Below are positions 13,233 to 20,677 of a stretch of DNA of 36,794 nt, piece after piece (position 1 is the stretch's first letter; the number at the start of each line of letters is the position of its first letter). The DNA is from Acidimicrobiia bacterium. Its GTDB lineage: Bacteria; Actinomycetota; Acidimicrobiia; Spongiisociales; UBA5794. The DNA is taken from contig JABDIW010000041.1 in NCBI GenBank assembly GCA_013003515.1, positions 1 through 36,794 on the forward strand. Reading direction: 5' to 3'. The position numbers and the translations under genes were made by a program. Under the pieces are notes generated by a model. It saw only the letters and a list, made by a program, of their open reading frames with translations, had not been told where the DNA came from and searched no databases.

Positions 13233-13649
13233 CTACTGGTTGTGTGCAGCCAGATCGGCAAGAGTCCAATACGACATGTCCCAGCTCGATGGGCACCACA
13301 GGTAGTGGTTGCCCGACGAGCCGGTGGTCGCCTGGTTGTGGTACGGCGACTGCACCGAGGTCACATGCCACTCACCCCAGAAGTAGAGCTGGCAAACGAC
13401 TTCGGCCCAGTACAGGCAGTCGATGTGGTGCCCGTTCTTGAGGAGCGTGCCAACGTACCGGATGCCGTTGTGGTACTCGTAGGTGACGAGCGCCAGGCAG
13501 TTGGATTGCTTGGCGTGGGCGTCGGCGACGTCAGCACCGAGCACGTCCTCCACGACCGGCGCCGAGAGCGGTGCCCCCGAGCCTCCTGTGAAGGTCAATG
13601 TGGTCGCCAGCATGACGCCAGCGAGCACTGCGTATAGTGGCTTTCTCAT
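13233..13649 (-). CDS. Secreted four-cysteine protein, unknown
   Basis: A 138-residue protein with a Sec signal peptide (MRKPLYAVLAGVMLATTLTF, then cleavage near APLSA). The mature part is rich in Trp, Tyr and His, with four cysteines (in SNCLAL, IDCLYW, VVCQLYFW and YLWCPS) that could form two disulphides. No family is recognised. It is the last gene of the leftward late region, overlapping the previous gene (ATGA) and ending before the bidirectional terminator. An exported late protein next to lysis genes could help with wall access, release or surface change. I cannot choose among these. Confidence 0.7.
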   Translation of the reverse strand: MRKPLYAVLAGVMLATTLTFTGGSGAPLSAPVVEDVLGADVADAHAKQSNCLALVTYEYHNGIRYVGTLLKNGHHIDCLYWAEVVCQLYFWGEWHVTSVQSPYHNQATTGSSGNHYLWCPSSWDMSYWTLADLAAHNQ

Positions 13650-13855
13650 TCTTCATTCCCTTGGGTTGCTTGTTGGTGAGCTGGCTCGGCGAGTCGCCGC
13701 ACGGCGTCGCGCAGGTCGCCGACGGTGAGCCTGGACGACCCCCCGCCGAACGAGAGTTGGAGCAAGATCGTGGCGTCGGTGAGTTCCTCAGGCGCGTCGA
13801 GTTCGCCGCTGTCGGCCGCGGCTTCGAGGGTGGCGAGGAAGTTGGCGATGCTCAT
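13646..13855 (-). CDS. Hypothetical 69-residue acidic protein
   Basis: A small acidic, helical protein starting MSIANFLATLEAAAD. The ATG at 13855 forms an ATGA overlap with the previous stop and has GAGGA just upstream. Longer in-frame starts (13906, 13975) lie inside the upstream gene with poor ribosome sites. Contents include DAPEELTDATILLQL and LTVGDLRDAVRRL. No motif is recognised. Confidence 0.6.
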   Translation of the reverse strand: MSIANFLATLEAAADSGELDAPEELTDATILLQLSFGGGSSRLTVGDLRDAVRRLAEPAHQQATQGNEE

Positions 13856-13992
13856 CGCGTCCTCAGGATCGAGCCGTTGCCGGGCGTCGAGCGGCGTTGC
13901 CACCATCGACGGCGCCTGCCGGGGCGCACCCCGTAGAGGAGCTGGCTCACCGCTCGTTCTTGTTGGCGTTCCCACTCGGACTTCCTGCGCAT
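13852..13992 (-). CDS. 46-residue very basic protein
   Basis: A short arginine-rich protein (MRRKSEWERQQERAVSQLLY, then PGRRRRWWQRR). Its ATG at 13992 has a strong ribosome site (GAAAGGGG) of the same CGAAAGGG type used elsewhere in this genome. It is the first gene of a three-gene set with the acidic and secreted proteins. Nucleic-acid or membrane-surface binding is possible from composition alone. Confidence 0.55.
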   Translation of the reverse strand: MRRKSEWERQQERAVSQLLYGVRPGRRRRWWQRRSTPGNGSILRTR

Positions 13993-14030
13993 CGTGCGCC
14001 CCTTTCGTTGGTCGGGGCGAGGATAGCCGA

Positions 14031-15230
14031 TCAGGGCTCGTGGATCACGGGGGCCGACACGCGTCGGTCCCCGCATCCGCGCCCCACCATGAGCGAGAGC
14101 ATCCCGCTATGGGACTGGATGCCGTTGGCCGACGCGAACCAGATCGAGCCGCCGTCCATCGCGGGCGCCTGGTACCAGCTCCTCGTCAGCCCGAACTCGG
14201 CGGCTGCGAAGTGGTGGCGGTGCCCGGTCAAGAGAAGCTCGACGTCCTGGGCTGGACGCTGGCCCTTGATCTGTCCGGTGAGCCACTTGTCGACCGCGAC
14301 CGAGGCGTCCTTGCCACCCATGCCGACATGGCCATGGGTGGTGGCGACTCTCACACCTTCGACATCGAAGCGAGTGACGGTCGGGTCGGCTTCATGAGGA
14401 CCGACGAGTTTGACGTCGTGATACCGCTCGGGGTTGGCGCCAAGGACGTCTCCGACTCTGTCGAGGAGCTGGAGGTCCCGGTTGTCGGTGATGGAGGTTC
14501 GGTGCTTTCCGTCGTCACGTTTCTCTCCATGGTTCGACACGCACGAGGTGAGCGTGATCGGCCAGCCCAAGAAGCGGTCGACCGCGGACAGGAGGAGCCG
14601 CGTGGCGACACGCATCTGCTCCCGCTCGTCGAGGTCGATCTCATAGAGCTGGTGTGGGTACCAGCCGTTGCAGCCCTCGGCGAGGTCACCGAGTCCGGCG
14701 AGCACGATCGAGTCGGGCTTCTCGGCCTTGGCTCGTTCGAGCGCCTGGTCCAGACAGACGGCGATACGATCGACGGTGGCTTCGGTGCCGCCGCCTTCGC
14801 CTTTGCCGATCTGCCAGTCTGCGAGGGCCACGACCAGCGCTCGACCTTCGCCGGTCGCGGCCCTCGGTGACGCCGACTTGAGACGGGAGGCCCTCTTGCA
14901 GAGGGCCTCCATGTCCTTGTCGGTGACCATGTGTGAACGCAGACGGATGCGAGCCTTGAAGTAGTAGGCCCGCTCGATGGTCCCGCCGCCGACGTTCATG
15001 TCCCACGAGCGCACCTCGACCGAGTCTTCGGCCACGGTGTATCGCTCGGGGTCGAGCCCGAGGTTCGTGAGGATGTAGCCCCAGTCGTCGGGCTCGACGT
15101 CATCGTCCTTGCGAATGCAGAGGTGCCCACCGTTGGGGCCGACCTCGTACCCCTGTTCCCAACCGGCAGGGTCCTTGTGTGCCCAGCCGCCCGGCTTGGG
15201 GGCCGCGTTCATGTCGTCGAGGAGGCCCAT
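14031..15230 (-). CDS. Calcineurin-like metallophosphoesterase
   Basis: A 399-residue protein. Residues about 130-345 form the metallophosphoesterase core: LADWQIG (D138; the usual D-x-H is D-x-Q), GLGDLAEG (G181, D182), SNHGEK (N233, H234), TTHGHVG (H299, H301) and TGHRHH (H337, H339). The first 125 residues are a separate N-terminal region (VEVRSWDMNVGGGTIERAY) of unknown role. Phage members may act as nucleases or phosphodiesterases on DNA or nucleotides; the substrate is not visible. It directly follows the MGLLD-starting gene and itself starts MGLLDD. It lies after the lysis genes rather than in the replication operon. Confidence 0.83.
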   Translation of the reverse strand: MGLLDDMNAAPKPGGWAHKDPAGWEQGYEVGPNGGHLCIRKDDDVEPDDWGYILTNLGLDPERYTVAEDSVEVRSWDMNVGGGTIERAYYFKARIRLRSHMVTDKDMEALCKRASRLKSASPRAATGEGRALVVALADWQIGKGEGGGTEATVDRIAVCLDQALERAKAEKPDSIVLAGLGDLAEGCNGWYPHQLYEIDLDEREQMRVATRLLLSAVDRFLGWPITLTSCVSNHGEKRDDGKHRTSITDNRDLQLLDRVGDVLGANPERYHDVKLVGPHEADPTVTRFDVEGVRVATTHGHVGMGGKDASVAVDKWLTGQIKGQRPAQDVELLLTGHRHHFAAAEFGLTRSWYQAPAMDGGSIWFASANGIQSHSGMLSLMVGRGCGDRRVSAPVIHEP

Positions 15231-15515
15231 TCAGTCGCTACTCCCGCGCAGGGTGACGTCGGGGCCACACAGACAGCGCCCGGCGAGATGTTCGGTGACG
15301 TTGCTCTGGCCGATCTCGAACCCGAGCTTGCGCAGGAGGCTCGTGAGCGTTGGGGCTCCCATGCCTTGGGCTCTGGCCTCGGCGAGGCGCTCACGATCGC
15401 CGTCATCGACGACCGCGCCGTCAGGGAGGGCCGTGATGCCTTCAAGGATGAGAGCGGTCCTGCACAGGACTTCGGTGTCGGCCTGGAAGATGGGGTAGCT
15501 GTCGAGGAGACCCAT
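15231..15515 (-). CDS. Hypothetical protein after endolysin
   Basis: A 94-residue soluble protein starting MGLLDSYPIFQAD. Its stop directly abuts the phosphoesterase start, and its ATG is adjacent to the endolysin stop. It contains three cysteines (two in GRCLCGPD) and a helical middle (DDGDRERLAEARAQGMGAPT, then LTSLLRKLGFEIG) that might be a small HTH. Its first residues (MGLLD) match those of the next gene, suggesting a conserved ribosome-binding/start block or a duplication. Function unknown. Confidence 0.62.
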   Translation of the reverse strand: MGLLDSYPIFQADTEVLCRTALILEGITALPDGAVVDDGDRERLAEARAQGMGAPTLTSLLRKLGFEIGQSNVTEHLAGRCLCGPDVTLRGSSD

Positions 15516-16661
15516 TCAGCCGAGCACATCCTTGCGGATGGTCGCCAGCGGTTCGAGCGCGGACTCGTTCAACGTGTGCGACAGCTCGACCGCCTTCGAG
15601 TTGGCGTCGGCGATCGTGTGTAGAGCCTCGGCGAAGCCGGTGACCTGGGAGCGCAACGTCTCGATGAGCCGGGCCTGGTCGCCGATGAGCTGTTGAGCGA
15701 GATCGAACTGGGCAGCCAGCTCCTCGTTCGTGAGGCCCTCGGCCGGCGCGGCGTGCTCGACCAGCGGCATCGCCAAGTCGAGGAAGTGGGTCCACGCGAA
15801 CGTGCCGACGATGCCGTCGTTGTTCTTGCGTCGAGGGAACGAGGTCTCCTCGAACCGCTTCCATGCCTGGGTCAGCTCGGTCGACTTGGTGCCGTCGATC
15901 TTGCCGCCCCACAGGGGACGCCCGTCGGAGTCGGGCAGGCGGCGGAACCCGCGCTGCATGAGTTCGCACACGGGATGCTTGTCGCCTGGCTCAAGCCGGT
16001 TGTAGACCTTGCCCAGCTCGGCCAGCTCGGGCAGCTCCTCGACCTCGTCGGCCTTGGTCAAGGCGTCGATCGTCTTCGCGATGCGCTTGACGTTGAGGCG
16101 ACCTGGGTCCCAATGGTCCTGGCCGGGGCTCGTCTGGTGGGTGGCCCAACCGGTGAAGTTGTACCACTCCTTCGGAGTCTTGCGACCGACGTAGGTGTCG
16201 GTGGCCAGCACGAAGCCATCACCGTTGCCGAGCGGCGTATCCCACGAGTTCGGGATGCCGGTCAGATCCATGATGGGAGCGAAGACCTCGGTGGCGAGCC
16301 AGTCGAGCTGCTCGTTGGTCAGCTTGTGCATGTCGCGGGCGTAGCCGATCAACGTCACCTGGACGCAGAAGCGGCCAGCGTGGTTGGTCTCGAACGAGGG
16401 GTTCTTGCGGCGGTAGCTCGACGTCATCGACGAGTAGCCCTTGAGGCTGTACGCGGTGCGATCCAGGCGGATCATCTGGTACAGCTCGCGGGTCACGGGG
16501 TCGGCGATGATGTGGTACGGCCACTCCATCGAGAAGAGGGCCTTGGCCGAGCCAGCCTTGGTTTCGGTGGTGTGGACCACGCCGCGCACGGGCAGGTCGC
16601 CTCGACGAGGCTCACCACCTTTGCGCTCGTGGCCGACCCACTTTGCGTTGGGGTGCTGCAT
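15516..16661 (-). CDS. Endolysin, N-acetylmuramoyl-L-alanine amidase
   Basis: A 381-residue lysin. Residues 20-190 are an amidase_2/PGRP-type domain: VVHTTE with zinc histidine 30, a central region (SFETNHAGRFCVQVTLIGYA) and ATHQTSPGQDHWDPG (H175, H183, D185), the typical end of actinophage amidases. Residues about 215-300 contain a peptidoglycan-binding-like or structural segment (EPGDKHPVCELMQRGFRRL). The C-terminus (310-381) is a long helical, possibly coiled-coil region (EELAAQFDLAQQLIGDQARL). It has no signal peptide, so release should depend on the holin encoded just upstream. It cleaves the amide between muramic acid and L-alanine. Confidence 0.9.
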   Translation of the reverse strand: MQHPNAKWVGHERKGGEPRRGDLPVRGVVHTTETKAGSAKALFSMEWPYHIIADPVTRELYQMIRLDRTAYSLKGYSSMTSSYRRKNPSFETNHAGRFCVQVTLIGYARDMHKLTNEQLDWLATEVFAPIMDLTGIPNSWDTPLGNGDGFVLATDTYVGRKTPKEWYNFTGWATHQTSPGQDHWDPGRLNVKRIAKTIDALTKADEVEELPELAELGKVYNRLEPGDKHPVCELMQRGFRRLPDSDGRPLWGGKIDGTKSTELTQAWKRFEETSFPRRKNNDGIVGTFAWTHFLDLAMPLVEHAAPAEGLTNEELAAQFDLAQQLIGDQARLIETLRSQVTGFAEALHTIADANSKAVELSHTLNESALEPLATIRKDVLG

Positions 16662-16662
16662 T

Positions 16663-16896
16663 TCAGACGAGTCCTCTCTGGGAGACGGGGACAGGGCTGA
16701 CGCGACGGATCACCGCTAGCACGCCCAGAAGGGTCGTGATCGCTTGGCCGATCCAGTCCGCCAGCTCGGGGGTGGCGAGGACCACGTCCTGGGTGAGGAC
16801 GAATTGGAGCACTGCGACGGTAGCGGCGATCCAGGTCACCGCGGAGCCGAGCACTACTTGGGCGCGCTCTATGAATTGGTCGAGGAGCATTGCCAT
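16663..16896 (-). CDS. Holin candidate
   Basis: A 77-residue protein with two membrane segments: about 13-33 (AQVVLGSAVTWIAATVAVLQ) and about 44-65 (LADWIGQAITTLLGVLAVIR), separated by a short polar turn, with a basic C-terminal end (RRVSPVPVSQRG). The size, two-helix topology and position one base upstream of the endolysin fit a class II-type holin that would control lysis timing. Confidence 0.78.
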   Translation of the reverse strand: MAMLLDQFIERAQVVLGSAVTWIAATVAVLQFVLTQDVVLATPELADWIGQAITTLLGVLAVIRRVSPVPVSQRGLV

Positions 16897-16908
16897 TCCT
16901 TTCAGGGG

Positions 16909-19044
16909 TTACGAGGTGAGTGAGGCGTCGAAGCGGCGCTCGTTGAGCGTCACGTCGAAGCGACGGAGGCCGAGCACCACGCGCACGACGGTGGGGTCGC
17001 GGGGGACGCCACCGCTGAACGTCATGGCCCCGAACGCTGTGGTGGGCGCGATACCGAGCAACGTGAGGTCGCGGTTGCCGACGGTGAACGCCATGACGCC
17101 GAACGCGGTGGTGGATGCGATGCCGGTGGCGTCGAAGTTCTCGTTCGAGCCGAAGGCCATCGTGCCGAACGCTGTCGTGGGCGCGATGCCCAAGGCGTCG
17201 AAGTCGACGTTGCCCGTCGTGAACGACATCGTGCCGAAGGCCGTCGTCGGGGCGATGCCGTTGGCCGAGAAGGTGCCGGGCTGGCTGAACGCCATCGTGC
17301 CGAACGCTGTGGTGGGCGCGATGCCCAGAGCGTCGAAGTCGACGTTGCCTTCGGTGAGAGCCATCGTGCCGAACGCTGTGGTCGGGGCGATGCCGACGGC
17401 CGTGAACTCTTCGGCGAGGTTGCCGCCCTCGAAGTTGTCGAAGACTCGGACACCCTGCCAGCCGCCACCAGCGGAGCCGGTGTAGTGGCTGAGGCCCGCG
17501 TCGCCGCCGACAGCGACCGTGCCAGGCACGGTGCCGGTGAACTCGACGACGTCATTGATCTTGCAGGTGACGTTGCCTGCGGCGTCGATCTCGATGCGCT
17601 GGATGTCGCCGGTCGCGATCGCCGAGCCGCCACCTTCGACGGCCGTGAAGCTCCCGTTGATTACGTAGCCCCACTCCGAGTCGGTGCCATCGCCTTGGAA
17701 GAAGACGCCGTTGCCGCCCGTCTGGCACCAGACGGCTGGACCGGCAAGGATGCCCGAGAGTGCCCTGCGCTCGACCTCGGCGTACTGGGCGTCCCCGTAG
17801 TTGCCGTCGTGGCCGTAGAGGAGCTTGGTGCCTGAGCCTGCGAGGTTGACGTCGACACCGATCGAGGTGCCGTCGTCATAGACACGCATCTGACCGTTGT
17901 CGGTGGCCGAGTGATCGGTCCAGTTGCTCGTGGTGCCCAGCTCGGCGAGATGGGTATGGGCCTGGAAGTCGTCGGTGTAGGGCGGGTCGCCGACATCGTT
18001 CTGGAGGTCGACGACGCCGAACGCTGTGGTGGGTGCGATGCCGGTGGCGTCGAAGTTGACATTGCCAGCGGTGAACGACATGGCACCGAACGCCGTCGTG
18101 GGCGCGATGCCGGTGGCGTCGAAGTCGACGTTCGAGCTGAACGACATGGCGCCGAAGGCGGTGGTGGGCGCGATGCCCAGGGCGTCGAAGTCGACGTTGC
18201 CTGTCGTGAACGACATGGCACCGAAGGCGGTGGTCGGCGCGATGCCGAGCGCGTTGAACTCCGTGGCCCCACTGAACGACATGACGCCGAACGCCGTGGT
18301 GGGCGCGATGCCGGTGGCGTCGAAGTCGACGTTGCCTTCGGTGAGGGCCATCGTGCCGAACGCTGTGGTCGGGGCGATGCCGGTGGCGTCGAAGTCGACG
18401 TTGCCTTCGGTGAGGGCCATCGTGCCGAACGCGACCGTGGATGCGATGCCGAGCGCGTTGAAGTCTTCGTTCGCCGCGGTGGCGTCGGTGCATTCCCAGT
18501 CGTCGGCCTGGACGCCGTTGCCTGCCGTCGTGCCGTTGGTGCAGATGCCCGGCTTGCCCGAGGCGTGGGTAGCGTCCGTCGTCGACTGCCACGAACCCGC
18601 GTTCTGGCGCACACGGATCGTTGTGCCTGTTGCTTCGAGGCGTACGCTGTCGCCAGCCGCGGTGGTTGGAAGGCTGCTCGTGAGCTGAGTGATGGTGCCG
18701 GTGTCGATGCGATAGGACCGCATGACCCCGCCGCCCAGAAGGCCGAGATAGCCGTCGCCAGCGGAGTCGCCGCGCACGGTGACGAACATGCCGACGTCGT
18801 TGTTGTCCTTGACGAACTCGGCGTACTGGTCGTCAGGGAACGACGCTTCGGCCCGGAGCCACAACGCTGAGGTGTGGCCGCCGTCGTAGCCGTACTGGAT
18901 CAGCTCGATGCGTTGGTCGCCAGCGACGTCCACGACCTCGACGTCGGCGAGTGTGGACGTCGACTCCTCGTAGTCTTTCGACCAGTCGGCGTGGTTCTCC
19001 AGGTTGCCGAGAGAGTAGGACTCGAAGTCTGTGGTGATCGGCAT
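16909..19044 (-). CDS. Repeat-rich tail/fibre protein with two lectin-like domains
   Basis: A 711-residue protein that I read as a tail fibre or baseplate-associated adhesin. Residues 1-190 and about 350-540 each look like a beta jelly-roll (LamG/concanavalin-like): for example FESYSLGNLENHADW and DDFQAHTHLAELGTT begin them. Residues about 193-347 carry seven, and about 545-676 six, copies of a roughly 23-residue repeat with the core FDATGIAPTTAFGTM. The C-terminus has VVRVVLGLRRFDVTLNERRF. Repeats of the 'GIA(S/P)xxAFG' kind are known in actinophage tail proteins; the family statement is from memory. Location between minor tail and lysis genes supports host binding. Confidence 0.8.
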   Translation of the reverse strand: MPITTDFESYSLGNLENHADWSKDYEESTSTLADVEVVDVAGDQRIELIQYGYDGGHTSALWLRAEASFPDDQYAEFVKDNNDVGMFVTVRGDSAGDGYLGLLGGGVMRSYRIDTGTITQLTSSLPTTAAGDSVRLEATGTTIRVRQNAGSWQSTTDATHASGKPGICTNGTTAGNGVQADDWECTDATAANEDFNALGIASTVAFGTMALTEGNVDFDATGIAPTTAFGTMALTEGNVDFDATGIAPTTAFGVMSFSGATEFNALGIAPTTAFGAMSFTTGNVDFDALGIAPTTAFGAMSFSSNVDFDATGIAPTTAFGAMSFTAGNVNFDATGIAPTTAFGVVDLQNDVGDPPYTDDFQAHTHLAELGTTSNWTDHSATDNGQMRVYDDGTSIGVDVNLAGSGTKLLYGHDGNYGDAQYAEVERRALSGILAGPAVWCQTGGNGVFFQGDGTDSEWGYVINGSFTAVEGGGSAIATGDIQRIEIDAAGNVTCKINDVVEFTGTVPGTVAVGGDAGLSHYTGSAGGGWQGVRVFDNFEGGNLAEEFTAVGIAPTTAFGTMALTEGNVDFDALGIAPTTAFGTMAFSQPGTFSANGIAPTTAFGTMSFTTGNVDFDALGIAPTTAFGTMAFGSNENFDATGIASTTAFGVMAFTVGNRDLTLLGIAPTTAFGAMTFSGGVPRDPTVVRVVLGLRRFDVTLNERRFDASLTS
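17020..17405 (-). repeat. GIAPTTAFG repeat array, six copies
   Basis: Six copies of a roughly 60-70 bp unit encode the C-terminal repeats of the tail protein (cores GIAPTTAFG or GIASTTAFG). Codons for the core are nearly unchanged between copies, which suggests recent duplication or gene conversion. Confidence 0.88.
18008..18462 (-). repeat. GIAPTTAFG repeat array, seven copies
   Basis: Seven copies of the same unit encode the first repeat array. Two neighbouring units near 18310-18430 are nearly identical over their full 69 bp, a sign of very recent tandem duplication. Confidence 0.88.
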
Positions 19045-19045
19045 C

Positions 19046-19468
19046 TCAGACCGCCTTTAGGGCCTCGGACTTGAGCGCTGCGACCAAGCCCTCGGCGTCC
19101 AGGGGCGTCTCGTTCCCGCCTTCGCGGTGCTGCCCAGACAGGAAGTCGGCGATGAGGCGGTCGATGAGTAGCTCGTAGGTCTCTTCGGCTGCGGCAAGAG
19201 AAGTGGCCGCTATCGGCGAGATGGTGTCCTGGAGTGTCTCGGGGAAGGCGAAGATGTCGTCCTGGTTGACCAGGCGGCGATGGTCGTCCTTGGAGATGCC
19301 TTCGCAGTAGAGGAGGCACATGGCGTCCCAGCCGGGGATGTCCATGGCTCGCCACGCGCAGGTCACGAGCGGCACGGCGTCGATGTCGTTGACATACTTG
19401 GGGGCGCGGTACTTGTGGCGCACCGAACGGCCACGCTCCATGGGCACGAGGTACCAGCGGTTCATCAT
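19046..19468 (-). CDS. Hypothetical structural-region protein
   Basis: A 140-residue protein starting MMNRWYLVPMERG. The first part has RHKYRAPKYVNDI, and the middle has three cysteines (TCAWRAMDIPGWDAMCLLYC). The rest is helical and acidic (AAAEETYELLIDRLIADFLS). Proteins beginning with a 'WY.VP...RPKYV' block are frequent beside actinophage tail genes, without known role (from memory). The start overlaps the previous stop (ATGA); its stop lies one base from the fibre gene start, so it may help assemble or modify the tail tip. Confidence 0.65.
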   Translation of the reverse strand: MMNRWYLVPMERGRSVRHKYRAPKYVNDIDAVPLVTCAWRAMDIPGWDAMCLLYCEGISKDDHRRLVNQDDIFAFPETLQDTISPIAATSLAAAEETYELLIDRLIADFLSGQHREGGNETPLDAEGLVAALKSEALKAV

Positions 19469-19884
19469 TCCTCATCTCCGTCGAAGATCGTCCACGCCGT
19501 GAACTGCCAAGGCTCGATGCCGAGGAAGTCCGCTATGCGCTCGATGACGGCATCGACGTCATCGACGACGTGCCGATAGTCGACCGTCAGGGTGGGTTTG
19601 CCGCATGAGGCCAGGAACTCCTGGGTGGAGGTCGTTGCCTCCTGCCACAGGTCGAGGGCCTCTTCTTCGGTGCGCCCCATCGCCCAGCCTCGGCGCTGGA
19701 TGGACCGCACGGCACCACGGCGGTGCGCATAGATGTAGCTGTCCGCGTCGACCGGGCGCCGCGTCGGGAACGACTGCATGGTCACTCCCTGGGGACCGAG
19801 CGAGGACTCGGCGAGGATGGTATGTAGGAGCCCCTTGCCCGAAGCGACCGCTCCTACAATGGCCACCCTGCGCCGATCCTGCAC
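19465..19884 (-). CDS. Mini sulfotransferase-like P-loop protein
   Basis: A 139-residue protein. The N-terminus has a P-loop-like VAIVGAVASGKGLLHTIL (7-24). The C-terminus has LTVDYRHVVDDVDAVIERIA followed by DFLGIEPW (98-125), which closely resembles the conserved end of PAPS-dependent sulfotransferases (V.YEDLV.DP...L.RL..FLG). The family is usually 250-300 residues, so this is a very reduced form and may not be catalytic. Position between minor tail genes and the fibre gene suggests it could modify a tail or surface component. A kinase-like P-loop protein is the alternative. Confidence 0.6.
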   Translation of the reverse strand: MQDRRRVAIVGAVASGKGLLHTILAESSLGPQGVTMQSFPTRRPVDADSYIYAHRRGAVRSIQRRGWAMGRTEEEALDLWQEATTSTQEFLASCGKPTLTVDYRHVVDDVDAVIERIADFLGIEPWQFTAWTIFDGDEE

Positions 19885-19888
19885 GGGC

Positions 19889-20278
19889 TCAGAGAGCGAA
19901 GATGCGGTTCGCGCCAGCGGACCAGACGGCCGTGATGTCGCCCCCGTTGGGGGTCACGGTGTCGTCGTCGATGAAGGCAATGAGTGGCGATGTCGCCGCC
20001 ACCCCCGTGTCCTTGTAGATGACGACCGCTTCCACCGTGGCGCCCGAGACTGCCGTCCACACGAGGTTGTCTGCGTCGAAGACGCCATCGGTGATGGACT
20101 TGTTGGCGAGGGTCCCATCGGTGCCCACGACTCCGCTCAGCTCGCTGTAGAACTGGTGGGTCGCGGTGTAGGTGTAGGTGCCCGTGTCCACCAACGCGAC
20201 CTTGATCGTGTCGGTGTCGAGAGCGATGTCTCCGGCGAGGAATGCTTCCTTGCCCTTGGGATATAGCACAGAGGCCAT
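19889..20278 (-). CDS. Tail-associated beta protein
   Basis: A 129-residue beta-rich protein: MASVLYPKGKEAFLAGDIAL, then DTDTIKVALVDTGTYTYTAT and VVIYKDTGVAATSPLIAFID. This pattern (short protein, LxxxTDTIKVALVDT block, repeated beta strands) is typical of small virion proteins in the tail region of actinophages. Its ribosome site, AAGGAGCTA, belongs to the shared leader at 20286-20341. Exact virion location unknown. Confidence 0.72.
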   Translation of the reverse strand: MASVLYPKGKEAFLAGDIALDTDTIKVALVDTGTYTYTATHQFYSELSGVVGTDGTLANKSITDGVFDADNLVWTAVSGATVEAVVIYKDTGVAATSPLIAFIDDDTVTPNGGDITAVWSAGANRIFAL

Positions 20279-20285
20279 GGGGTAT

Positions 20286-20341
20286 AGCTCCTTGTTTGTT
20301 GGCCGCCCCAGGGCGAGGCGGGATCAGGGAGCTGGCAAGAG
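20286..20341 (-). promoter_or_regulatory. Leader with possible SD-sequestering stem
   Basis: Read leftward, the leader has CTCTTGCCAGCTCC (20341-20328) and the ribosome site AAGGAGCT (20293-20286). AGCTCC can pair with GGAGCT, closing the leader around a small inner hairpin (GCC/GCCC with GGGC/GGC) and hiding the Shine-Dalgarno site. The same two blocks occur before the tail tube gene at 27689-27763. Confidence 0.5.
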
Positions 20342-20348
20342 CTGGCGA

Positions 20349-20666
20349 TTACTCGACGGTGAAGCCGCCGACTTCTTGGACGGGTGTCTCGCCCGTGATG
20401 CTGAACCGACACCAGAGCTTCCAGTCGCCCTCGGCGACGTCGAGGCCGCTTCCGACCGCGGGCATCGTCGGCGTCAGGGCGCTCATCCGCTTGAGCGCAG
20501 TGTTGAACGTGCCGGTCCACTCGCCAGCCACCCATCCCGACGTCGGGGCCACGTTTACGTCGAGAGCGGTCACGGCGAAGTCGGGTGCGCCCGAGCCGCT
20601 GGGATCTGAGGGGCTGGTGACTGTCGTCGGGAGCTTCTCCGACGAGGTGCGCTTGAGCGTTGCCAT
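20349..20666 (-). CDS. Small virion-associated protein
   Basis: A 105-residue beta-rich protein: MATLKRTSSEKLPTTVTSPS, then APDFAVTALDVNVAPTSGWV, EWTGTF and DWKLWCRFSITGETPV. It looks like a single immunoglobulin-like or fibre-shaft domain. The ATG has AAGGA upstream. It lies between two minor tail genes, so a tail accessory protein is likely. No family is recognised. Confidence 0.65.
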   Translation of the reverse strand: MATLKRTSSEKLPTTVTSPSDPSGSGAPDFAVTALDVNVAPTSGWVAGEWTGTFNTALKRMSALTPTMPAVGSGLDVAEGDWKLWCRFSITGETPVQEVGGFTVE

Positions 20667-20677
20667 GGGCCGAGTCC

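Noticed and set aside
17020..18462. Regular repeats considered as a CRISPR array
   Set aside because: The repeats are in frame, coding, have no unique spacers of constant size and encode a protein repeat.
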